Source: Sphingobacteriia bacterium (lineage in GTDB: Bacteria; Bacteroidota; Bacteroidia; J057; RFSG01). Taken from it: a DNA stretch of 46,194 nucleotides. The notes under the pieces were generated by a model. It did not search any database and was not told where the DNA came from. It saw only the letters and a list, made by a program, of their open reading frames with translations. Positions 25,508-33,505 of this stretch are shown one piece after another; position 1 is the first letter of the stretch, and each line of letters starts with the position of its first letter. The position numbers were made by a program, and so were the translations under genes. The DNA lies in NCBI GenBank assembly GCA_009924095.1, contig RFSG01000010.1, positions 1-46,194 on the forward strand, read 5' to 3'.

Positions 25508-27379
25508 ATGAACGGCAATTATATATTTCTGCACCTCTTTAAAATTCTTTTAAAAGGAACATTTCTATTATTTCTTATTTCTATACATATAGGAATCGGA
25601 AGGGAAGTAATTGCTCAACAATCGGATGCTGAAGTTCAATTAGCAGAAGCTTATTTTGCAGACCAAGAATATGCAAAAGCTTTAGAAACATATCAAAAGT
25701 TATATCAAGCAGATAATCAAAATGCTTTGTTTATCAAACGAATTGTAGAATGTAATGTAAACCTAAAGCAGTTCAAAGAAACCATTGATTTTTTAGATAA
25801 AGTTATTCGACGACTTCCAGAAGAATCCCAATATATCGCTCAAAAGGGATTTGTTTTACAACAATCCGGAAAATCATCAGAAGCAAAAAAAACATGGCAA
25901 GATTTAATCCAGAAAAAACTTAAATCGGAAGAACAATTTACTAAGGTTTCTGATTTTTTTATTTCTGTTCAATTAAATGAGGAAGCAGAAAAAACCCTAC
26001 TGAAGGCAAGAGAAAAGTTAGGTCAACCTCAATTATATTCCAGAGAACTAAGCTCATTATATGCTTTTCGAAAAGCTTGGGATTTAGCAGTAGATGAACT
26101 TCTCCAACAATATTATAATCGCCCAGATAATTTAGGAATTCTCAAGGTACAACTGATGAACCTCGCAACCGATGCTGGATCTGAAGGTCAAGAGGTTATG
26201 GAACGGGCTTTATTGGAAGCGCTAAATAATAGAGACAAAGACACAGGCCTTAAAGAATTGATAATTGATTATTATTTGGGAATATTAAATTATTCAGAAG
26301 CATTAATCCAAACGCGTTCTTTAGATTTATTATTAAAAGAAAATGGAACTCGGATTTTCCGTCTAGCACTAATCCTTCAACAAAATCGTCAATACGATTT
26401 ATCCAATAAAGCTTTAGATTATATTATTAATGGATTTCCCCAATCCCCTAATTATTTATCTGCTTGGACTGAACGAGCAATTAACAGCGAGCTGAAAGCA
26501 CTTCAGAAAAACCCCGTGGATACAACTGCTCTTAAAGATGCCATTCAAACTTATGATGGGTTGGTTGCAAAATTTGGTCTTAACCTAAATTTTTATGACG
26601 CGCTCTTTCGTAAATCAAAACTATGTATTTTTTATCTGCATGATTTAACCGCAGGGATGAAACAACTCAATGAATTGTTAACGCTTCCCTTAAGTGCACA
26701 ACAAAAAGCGGAAGTGAATTTGTTAATGGGAGATGTTTGGCTGATGAAAGGGGATGTGATTCAAGCAGGATTTAAATATGCAGAAGTAGAAGAAAGTTTT
26801 AAAGAAGATCAATTAGGTGCTCAAGCAAAATTTAGATTAGCTAAATTAAATTACTATATCGGCAATTTTAAACTCTCCTCTGCAAGACTTAAATCTCTTA
26901 AAGAAAATTCAAGTAATGATATTGCAAATGATGCATTAAAGCTTAATCTGCTGATTTCCCAACATACCTTAATGGATACACTGATTGCTCCACTTCAAAT
27001 TTTTTCAAATGCCCAATTTCTAATTTATCAACAAAGATTTAGCGAAGCTGAAAATAAAATGGATAGTTTGTTGAAAGCTTTTCCAGGTCACGAATTAAAA
27101 GCAAATATATTTTGGGAGAAAGCCCAAATTAGGCTAACACAAGGTCAAACCTCAGCTGCCATAACCTTGTTGGAGGATCTTTTGAAAAATTACGGATGGA
27201 ATGTGCTCGCGGATGATGCCTTGTTTAGCCTTGCTGAAATTGCACAGTTCCAAGAACAAAACTCCGATAAAGCCCAATCCTTATATTTACGCTTAATCAC
27301 TGACTTTCCAGGTAGCTTATTTAAAGTAGAAGCTCGAAAAAGAATTCGACAATTAAGGGGTGAGGTAAGAATACCCTAA
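25508..27379 (+). CDS. Secreted tetratricopeptide repeat protein
   Basis: 623 residues. A long basic N-region and hydrophobic core (about 8-36, ending VIA-Q) act as a signal peptide or anchor, placing the protein in the periplasm. The rest is almost entirely helical with at least ten TPR-like pairs: AEAYFADQEYAKALETYQKLY near 47-67 at one end and LAEIAQFQEQNSDKAQSLYLRLITDFPGS near 580-608 at the other. No enzymatic motif is present, so it is likely a scaffold. Start ATG at 25508. An intrinsic terminator follows immediately. Confidence 0.83.
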   Translation: MNGNYIFLHLFKILLKGTFLLFLISIHIGIGREVIAQQSDAEVQLAEAYFADQEYAKALETYQKLYQADNQNALFIKRIVECNVNLKQFKETIDFLDKVIRRLPEESQYIAQKGFVLQQSGKSSEAKKTWQDLIQKKLKSEEQFTKVSDFFISVQLNEEAEKTLLKAREKLGQPQLYSRELSSLYAFRKAWDLAVDELLQQYYNRPDNLGILKVQLMNLATDAGSEGQEVMERALLEALNNRDKDTGLKELIIDYYLGILNYSEALIQTRSLDLLLKENGTRIFRLALILQQNRQYDLSNKALDYIINGFPQSPNYLSAWTERAINSELKALQKNPVDTTALKDAIQTYDGLVAKFGLNLNFYDALFRKSKLCIFYLHDLTAGMKQLNELLTLPLSAQQKAEVNLLMGDVWLMKGDVIQAGFKYAEVEESFKEDQLGAQAKFRLAKLNYYIGNFKLSSARLKSLKENSSNDIANDALKLNLLISQHTLMDTLIAPLQIFSNAQFLIYQQRFSEAENKMDSLLKAFPGHELKANIFWEKAQIRLTQGQTSAAITLLEDLLKNYGWNVLADDALFSLAEIAQFQEQNSDKAQSLYLRLITDFPGSLFKVEARKRIRQLRGEVRIP

Positions 27380-27416
27380 AAAAAGAGGGTTAAATAAAAA
27401 AACCTCTTTTTGTTTT
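27380..27416 (+). terminator. Intrinsic terminator after the TPR gene
   Basis: AAAAAGAGG (27380-27388), 14-nt loop, CCTCTTTTT (27403-27411) and further T. A perfect 9-bp stem directly after the stop codon. Confidence 0.85.
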
Positions 27417-27440
27417 AATACTCTATTATCCTGAAATTAA

Positions 27441-29603
27441 ATGGGACCAAATATTTTTTCTTTTCTAAAAGGGCGCCATAGTTTATTTTATTTAATTGTC
27501 CTCACCTTGATGGGAGGGCTCATGTATTTAGTAGTTCAGGAAGGTCAATTTTTATTGGCTCCCAACCCCGATGTAGGAATAATAACATCCCTCACCCATA
27601 AAAAACCCACAAGTTATCATCCAATTGAAACCTTGTTATTACAGCTGGCATTAATATTAATAGTAGCACGAACATTGGGTTGGCTTGCTACACGTATCGG
27701 TCAACCCTCAGTAATCGGCGAAATTATTGCCGGCATTTTGTTAGGCCCTTCCTTGTTAGGAATTTGGTTCCCAGAATTTTCAAATTTTGTTTTTCCAAAA
27801 GAGTCCTTACCCCCGCTTCAATACATTAGCCAAATAGGTCTAATCTTGTTTATGTTTATCATAGGGATGGAACTGGATCTAGGAGTGCTTCAAAAAAAAG
27901 CTGGAGATGCCATCGTAATTAGTCATGCTAGTATCGTTATTCCTTATGCATTAGGAATGGTACTAGCATTTTTTATTTTTGAACAATATGCTGCACCTCA
28001 AGCAGATTTTTTATCCTTTGCCCTTTTTATGGGCATTGCTATGAGTATTACTGCATTTCCAGTGTTGGCGAAAATTCTGCATGAAAGAGGAATGACGCGT
28101 ACCAGACTTGGCGTAATTGCCCTTGCCTGTGCCGCCGCCGATGACGTTACAGCCTGGTGTATTTTAGCCGCGGTTATTGCAATTGCTCAAGCAGGAAATG
28201 CCCTCGATGCTTTGCCTACCTTTCTGTTTGCAATCCTGTATGGAATTGTAATGTTAAAAGTGTTAATGCCTTTCCTCCAAAAGTTTGGGAAGGTATATGT
28301 AAGCCGGGAAAATATGAACAAAAATGTGGTGGCATTGATGTTCTTATTGTTATTAACCTCGGCCTGGATTACAGAACTTATCGGGATTCATGCATTATTT
28401 GGAGCCTTCCTGGCAGGAGTTATTATGCCTCAAAATGCTGAATTCAAAAAAGTACTTACCGAGAAAATTGAAGATTTAAGTATGGTCGTTTTGTTGCCCG
28501 TTTTTTTTGTGATTACGGGTTTACGAACACGTTTGGGTTTGTTAAGTGAACCCTCCGATTGGATTATGACCGGTTGGATTATTGCCATAGCAGTAGCAGG
28601 TAAACTTGGAGGAAGTATGTTAGCTGCAAGAGTGACTCGCCACTCCTGGCATGATAGCGTTGCTATTGGTGTGCTGATGAATACCCGTGGATTAATGGAA
28701 CTGGTGGTTTTGAATATCGGCTATGATTTGGGAATTCTTACTCCTCAATTGTTTGCTATGATGGTAATTATGGCGCTCGTAACTACTATCATGACGGGCC
28801 CCGCACTTACATTAACCCAAAAGTTATTACCCAATACGCAAGACCAACCAACATTTATCCAAGCCTTATATCGTAGGGTTTTGTTGTCTTTCGCTCAACC
28901 TAAAACAGGCGCATCTCTTTTAAGAGTGGTGGATCGATTGTACCCCTCCCCTGAAGTTACTTCCTTACACCTTACCCCACATACTGAACTGCATCCTTGG
29001 GATGTGGAGGAATTCGAAAAAGAAGGTTTTAAGTTCATAAAACAAGAGGCTCGTAAAAGAAATATTTTACTTAAAACACTTTATAGAGCTGCCTCCGATG
29101 TAAGACAAGGGATTCTTCAGGAAGCCAACTCAGGAGCTTATGATATCCTATTATTAGGAAGCGCAAGATCCATTTTTTCCGATAATGAAGTGGGGGGAAA
29201 GGTCAGACAAATTTTAGATAATTGTCAATGTGAAGTTGGCGTTTGGGTGGAAAAACGATTTCGAACCGCTGATCAGGTTCTCCTCTGGATGAATCCTAAA
29301 GACCAGGAGATACTGATTTCACATGCGCAATTATTGTTAGGAAGACCCGAAGCAACTGTAACAATTATCCTTCCAACAGAAAATGGAACAGATATTTCCC
29401 AATTTAAAACCCTTCAAGATTCCTTTCCTAACCAAATTATTCTGCTTCCCCAACCCCCAATGAATGCAGCGTTCTTGAAAAAATATGACCTCCTTCTAAT
29501 AGGTTTACAAGGTTGGTTGCAAGTTATCGAAAATGGAAATAATTGGCTAGAATATAGCCCGAGTACTTTGATTCTTAGAGGAAAATCAACTATTAATCCC
29601 TAA
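27441..29603 (+). CDS. CPA2 family cation:proton antiporter
   Basis: 720 residues. A first membrane helix (about 15-33) precedes a Na+/H+-exchanger domain (about 65-455) with some twelve helices. Recognisable elements are QPSVIGEIIAGILLGPSLLG, the ion-binding AADDVTAW with Asp234-Asp235, and GVLMNTRGLMELVVLNIGYDLG. The two adjacent aspartates point to an electrogenic CPA2 mechanism. The C-terminal 240 residues are soluble and resemble universal-stress/nucleotide-binding-like regulatory domains (for example YDILLLGSARSIF). It probably exports Na+ or K+ in exchange for protons for pH and salt homeostasis. It stands alone after a terminator. Confidence 0.9.
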   Translation: MGPNIFSFLKGRHSLFYLIVLTLMGGLMYLVVQEGQFLLAPNPDVGIITSLTHKKPTSYHPIETLLLQLALILIVARTLGWLATRIGQPSVIGEIIAGILLGPSLLGIWFPEFSNFVFPKESLPPLQYISQIGLILFMFIIGMELDLGVLQKKAGDAIVISHASIVIPYALGMVLAFFIFEQYAAPQADFLSFALFMGIAMSITAFPVLAKILHERGMTRTRLGVIALACAAADDVTAWCILAAVIAIAQAGNALDALPTFLFAILYGIVMLKVLMPFLQKFGKVYVSRENMNKNVVALMFLLLLTSAWITELIGIHALFGAFLAGVIMPQNAEFKKVLTEKIEDLSMVVLLPVFFVITGLRTRLGLLSEPSDWIMTGWIIAIAVAGKLGGSMLAARVTRHSWHDSVAIGVLMNTRGLMELVVLNIGYDLGILTPQLFAMMVIMALVTTIMTGPALTLTQKLLPNTQDQPTFIQALYRRVLLSFAQPKTGASLLRVVDRLYPSPEVTSLHLTPHTELHPWDVEEFEKEGFKFIKQEARKRNILLKTLYRAASDVRQGILQEANSGAYDILLLGSARSIFSDNEVGGKVRQILDNCQCEVGVWVEKRFRTADQVLLWMNPKDQEILISHAQLLLGRPEATVTIILPTENGTDISQFKTLQDSFPNQIILLPQPPMNAAFLKKYDLLLIGLQGWLQVIENGNNWLEYSPSTLILRGKSTINP

Positions 29604-29633
29604 AAAAAATAATCTTTTATAGAAAATAGCATT

Positions 29634-29727
29634 TTTTGGGTACGTAATATGATTGTATGCTTGATATACATTTATCAAGCACTAATTTGATTGATTGTAG
29701 ATAATTTGTGTTTTGGATACGTAATAT
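29634..29727 (+). promoter_or_regulatory. Direct repeat pair with TACGTA core and hairpin upstream of T9SS gene
   Basis: TTTTGGGTACGTAATAT (29634-29650) recurs as TTTTGGATACGTAATAT (29711-29727), 16 of 17 bases identical and 77 nt apart. Between them lies a perfect 8-bp inverted repeat GCTTGATA (29659-29666)/TATCAAGC (29673-29680) with a 6-nt loop. The arrangement looks like two binding sites for one regulator about 100-190 nt before the surface-protein start. No TAnnTTTG element is seen here, so another promoter type may be used. Confidence 0.45.
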
Positions 29728-29825
29728 TTTTACACATTCATCTTGTAAGCTGATTCATAAACCTTGAAATTTGAATCATTAACCTTTAACCTTTAACACA
29801 TTCACTCACTTAAAACCTATTTGTT

Positions 29826-31379
29826 ATGCAAAGAATCATGTTTTCGCTCGCTCTCTTTCTCTTATGCATTTCTGCAATTCATGCACAAATGCCATCAATA
29901 GTTATGTGTGGTACCGTTACCGACTTGTCAGGTAATCCTATCGCCAATCATGCTGTTTATATTATGGCAGATACCTCCCAGAACCTTAATAATCCTAATT
30001 ATTTCAATACCCAGTACACCGATGCCAATGGAAACTATTGCGATACCGTTCCCAATTTTCCTAACAATAATTATTACTTTGTTGGAATTTATGATTGCAA
30101 CCAAAACTATTCTCAACAATCCGTAGATTTTGTAAATACCTTCGGAGCAAACTTCCAGATTTGTAACAACACACAAATACAAACTAGTATCATGTGCGGA
30201 GTAGTAACAGACCTTTCAGGTAATCCATTGGCAGGTCATACCGTTTACATTACAGGTAACACTTCCATTAATCCAGGTAATAATTATTCGCATACACAAG
30301 TTACCGATGCTTGGGGTAATTATTGCGATACTGCAATTTACAATCCTCAAAACCAATACGCCTATATTGTTACTGTAATTGATTGTAACCAAAATAGCCA
30401 TACTGCTAATATTGATTTTCTGGCAGGCATCACTAATGCGAATTTTCAAATTTGCGCTACCTCTCCTGGTAACTTTAGTATTTGCGGTACTTTGAGTTCC
30501 TCCTTGAATGTTCCTTTGGATTCTTCAACTTGGGTTTATTTAATTGATTATGACCCCACCACTCAAATATTATCAGTAGTAGATTCAACTATTGCAATCG
30601 CAGATACCAGTTTTAGAGCTACTTATTGTTTTAATAATGCAGCACCTGGAAGCTATAGAGTAAAAGCAGCATTATCTCCCTTTAATGTTAATTATCCTAA
30701 CTTGATGCCGACCTATCATACTTCTTCTCTTCTGTGGTCTAATGCAACAGTAGTTCAAGTTGGACCCTCTAACTTTACCGCGGATATTCAATTTATTGTT
30801 GGGAACAATCCAGGAGGTCCAGGTTTTGTCGGAGGTTCTGTATTAAACGGTGCCAATAAAACCAATAGTACCACAGTTGCAGGGGCAGCAGTAAAACTAA
30901 CCCAAGTTGGAGGACAAGGAGTCGCTTGGACGTTGACCAATGCGAATGGACAATATTCATTCCCTAATATTGCCTATGGTACCTACAAAGTTTGGGTGGA
31001 TGTGTTAAATCTTTATGCTTCACCTATTACGGTAACGATTAGTGCTGCAAATCCTTCAGTTCAAAATCAAGATGTAACGCTAACCAACAACCCCGCTCAA
31101 AACAATACTTTCATTGATCAAACCCAAGGCGTTCAGGTTTATCCAAATCCCGCTCAATCGATTACAAATTTGACTTTTATTGCCACTCAATCTGAAGAAG
31201 TATCTATAAAAGTTCTTTCTTTAACCGGAAGTGAATTATGGGTTTCAACTACAGCAATTACAGAAGGGCAAAACACTTTGTCAATTCCAGTTTCTACTTT
31301 ATCTCCAGGAATGTATTGGGTAGAAATACTAAATGAAGGTGGAGAAAAAATAGTTCAACCGATTCAAGTTCAAAGATAA
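29826..31379 (+). CDS. T9SS-secreted surface protein with cysteine-containing repeats
   Basis: 517 residues. Signal peptide to residue 20 (IHA-Q). Two tandem modules (25-113 and 121-210) are strongly alike: MCGxVTDLSGNPxAxHxVYI..., TDAxGNYCDT, DCNQN, FQIC. Each carries four cysteines at matching places (28/72/91/113 and 124/167/187/210). A third, divergent module begins at C220. Residues 335-420 form a carboxypeptidase-regulatory/SdrB-like beta sandwich (GGSVLNGAN, VAGAAVKL, ANGQYSFPNIAYGTYKVW). The C-terminus is a T9SS type A sorting domain starting VYPNPAQ at 438-444. It is probably a cell-surface or matrix protein; ligand unknown. The coding DNA is Asn/Thr rich. Confidence 0.88.
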   Translation: MQRIMFSLALFLLCISAIHAQMPSIVMCGTVTDLSGNPIANHAVYIMADTSQNLNNPNYFNTQYTDANGNYCDTVPNFPNNNYYFVGIYDCNQNYSQQSVDFVNTFGANFQICNNTQIQTSIMCGVVTDLSGNPLAGHTVYITGNTSINPGNNYSHTQVTDAWGNYCDTAIYNPQNQYAYIVTVIDCNQNSHTANIDFLAGITNANFQICATSPGNFSICGTLSSSLNVPLDSSTWVYLIDYDPTTQILSVVDSTIAIADTSFRATYCFNNAAPGSYRVKAALSPFNVNYPNLMPTYHTSSLLWSNATVVQVGPSNFTADIQFIVGNNPGGPGFVGGSVLNGANKTNSTTVAGAAVKLTQVGGQGVAWTLTNANGQYSFPNIAYGTYKVWVDVLNLYASPITVTISAANPSVQNQDVTLTNNPAQNNTFIDQTQGVQVYPNPAQSITNLTFIATQSEEVSIKVLSLTGSELWVSTTAITEGQNTLSIPVSTLSPGMYWVEILNEGGEKIVQPIQVQR

Positions 31380-31436
31380 AATCAGTAATTCTTTGAATTA
31401 GTAACCAGATTTATTACCTACTTCTTATTTAAGGTT

Positions 31437-31478
31437 CAAAGGGTCTCTTATAAATGTTTATTATAAGAGACCTTTTGT
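31437..31478 (+). terminator. Intrinsic terminator of the T9SS surface protein gene
   Basis: GGTCTCTTATAA (31442-31453), 7-nt loop, TTATAAGAGACC (31461-31472), flanked by AAAGG and CCTTTTGTTTT. A perfect 12-bp stem about 60 nt after the stop codon. Confidence 0.9.
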
Positions 31479-31568
31479 TTTAGTCTCGTAACAGAAAGGT
31501 AGAAAAACCATTCTCTTGTATATTTTGGGATTTTGTGTAATTTTACAATTGGAATTTATTTCGAAGTG

Positions 31569-31597
31569 AAGGGGGAAGCAGGCTTCCCCCTTTTCTT
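31569..31597 (+). promoter_or_regulatory. Attenuator-like hairpin in the rimP-nusA-infB leader
   Basis: AAGGGGGAAG (31569-31578), loop CAGG, CTTCCCCCTT (31583-31592), then TTCTTATCTT. This perfect 10-bp GC-rich stem with a U-rich tail lies only 20 nt before the rimP start. The upstream gene already has its own terminator about 100 nt earlier, so this hairpin more likely acts within the rimP leader, as a premature terminator or a translation-controlling stem. Confidence 0.5.
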
Positions 31598-31611
31598 ATC
31601 TTAATAGCGCA

Positions 31612-32077
31612 GTGGTGAAAGAGATTGAGCACATTCGTCAATTGGTATTGCAGATTATCGCAGAAACCGGAAAAGAAGATTTATTCCTGGTGGATGTTTT
31701 GTTTACCAAAGGAAGAAAAAGTGCAGTGCATGTTTTGGTAGATACCGATACCGGAATACAATTAGAAAGTTGTGTTTCTATCAGTAGAAAACTAAGCAAG
31801 GTATTGGAAGAAGATCCTGAATTTCAATTTCCCTACACGCTGGAAGTAAGTTCCCCGGGTTTAGACCGCCCCTTGATATTGGATCGTCAATATCAAAAAA
31901 ACATTGGTCGAAATGTGGGGATCGTATTGAAGGATGGAACTAAGTTTAATGGCAAATTATTACAAACACAAAACGGTACAATGATCCTGCAAATTCCAGG
32001 AACAAAAACCCGCCATTGAAATGACTTTCCTCCTAGAAAATATTAAAGAAACTAAAGTAACAATTACCTTAAACTGA
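31612..32077 (+). CDS. rimP: Ribosome maturation factor RimP (frameshift near 3' end)
   Basis: Helps mature the 30S subunit. The start is GTG at 31612 (or the GTG at 31615). Family motifs are present: the N-terminal LFLVDVLFTKGRKSAVHVLVD and EVSSPGLDRPL at 78-88. The frame as written stops at 32019 after 135 residues, inside the C-terminal SH3-like domain. The missing end (AIEMTFLLENIKETKVTITLN, TGA at 32075-32077) is intact in the next frame. Removing one A from the run at 32004-32008 joins them into IPGTKPAIEM and a normal 154-residue protein ending 9 nt before nusA. This is either a sequencing or assembly indel or a real mutation. The rimP-nusA-infB order is conserved. Confidence 0.88.
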
Positions 32078-32086
32078 TATGCGGTT

Positions 32087-33469
32087 ATGAAGAAGCAGGT
32101 GGTAACTGACGCCAAGTCTGATCTGATTGAAAGCTTTGCAGAGTTTGCGCGTACTAAAAATATTGATCGTGCAACCATGATGGGAGTTCTGGAAGATGTA
32201 TTTCGTTCCATGATCCGTAAACGATATGGTAACGATGAAAATTTTCAGGTTATCGTGAACGTCGATAAAGGAGATATTCAAGCCTTCCGCGAAAGAGTAA
32301 TCGTGGAAGACGGAGAAGTAGAAGACGAATCCAGACAAATCACCTTAAGCGAAGCACTTAAAATCGATGCGGATTATGATATCGGAGATGATCTCGCAGA
32401 AGAAGTAAGCTTTCTAGAGTTTGGTAGAAGGGTCGTTACCACTGCTAAACAAACGTTGATGCAACGAATCAAAGAACTTGAAAAAACAAGTGTTTATACC
32501 CAATACAAAGAACTCCAAGGCGAAATTATCGTAGGGGAAGTGTATCAGGTTTGGAGAAATGAAATACTGGTTTTACATGACAATACTGAATTAAGTATCC
32601 CAAGAGATCACCAAATTCCAAAGGATAGATATAAAAAAGGCGATACTATTCGTGCAGTTGTAGACCAGGTCGAAATGGTCAATGGTAATCCTTATATTGT
32701 TATTTCCCGCACCTCACCTGTATTTTTGGAACGCCTGTTTGAACAAGAAGTTCCTGAAATTTATGACGGCTTAATTACCATCCGAAAAATTGTAAGAGAA
32801 CCAGGAGAACGAGCAAAAGTAGCCGTTGAGTCTTATGATGATAGGATTGATCCGGTGGGAGCCTGTGTGGGTATGAAGGGAGCAAGGATTCATGGAATTG
32901 TTCGAGAATTACGCAACGAAAATATCGACGTAATTAACTTTACCTCCAACGAACAATTGTTTATTCAACGAGCATTAAGTCCAGCTAAAATAACCTCTAT
33001 TGATTTACGTGAAACCAATAAAAAAGCTCGGGTTTATTTAAAGGCAGATCAAGTTTCTCTTGCTATCGGTAAAAATGGTCTTAATATCAAATTAGCTAGC
33101 CGTTTAACCGGGTATGATATTGATGTTTTCAGAGAAGATGAAGTAGATGAGGAGGATGTAGAATTAGATGAATTCTCCGACGAAATCGAACAATGGATAT
33201 TAGATGAACTTAAAGAAATTGGTTTGGATACTGCAAAAAGCGTACTCAGACTTTCTATTGATGATATCGAAAGAAGAACCGATTTGGATCGGGAAACTAT
33301 CGTTGACGTAGTAGAAGTTTTAAAACAAGAATTTGAAGAAGAAATTCTCGTAGAAGATAAAGTTATTGAACAAAGCCCGATTTCAGCTGAACCTGATGCT
33401 ACAGAAGCAAGTTCTATTGAAGCCACAATTGATCAACCTAATACTGAGGAGAAGGAGGAAGAGGCCTGA
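32087..33469 (+). CDS. nusA: Transcription elongation/termination factor NusA
   Basis: Binds RNA polymerase and nascent RNA to control pausing, termination and antitermination. 460 residues: N-terminal RNAP-binding domain about 1-130, S1 domain about 135-205 (GEIIVGEVYQVWRNEILV...RYKKGDTIRAVV), two KH domains about 210-350 (DPVGACVGMKGARI and LAIGKNGLNIKLASRLTGYDI), then a C-terminal helical segment and a strongly acidic tail (about 365-460) rich in Glu/Asp. It begins 9 nt after the restored rimP end. The leader hairpin before rimP would place NusA production under a structure that NusA itself can influence. Confidence 0.97.
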   Translation: MKKQVVTDAKSDLIESFAEFARTKNIDRATMMGVLEDVFRSMIRKRYGNDENFQVIVNVDKGDIQAFRERVIVEDGEVEDESRQITLSEALKIDADYDIGDDLAEEVSFLEFGRRVVTTAKQTLMQRIKELEKTSVYTQYKELQGEIIVGEVYQVWRNEILVLHDNTELSIPRDHQIPKDRYKKGDTIRAVVDQVEMVNGNPYIVISRTSPVFLERLFEQEVPEIYDGLITIRKIVREPGERAKVAVESYDDRIDPVGACVGMKGARIHGIVRELRNENIDVINFTSNEQLFIQRALSPAKITSIDLRETNKKARVYLKADQVSLAIGKNGLNIKLASRLTGYDIDVFREDEVDEEDVELDEFSDEIEQWILDELKEIGLDTAKSVLRLSIDDIERRTDLDRETIVDVVEVLKQEFEEEILVEDKVIEQSPISAEPDATEASSIEATIDQPNTEEKEEEA

Positions 33470-33505
33470 GTTTTTCAGTTTGCCTAGGAGCCGCTAAATG
33501 TTTAT

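Noticed and set aside
32002-32012. Programmed +1 frameshifting in rimP as the leading explanation
   Set aside because: There is no recognised +1 slippery signal or stimulatory structure; an indel in the A run is simpler.
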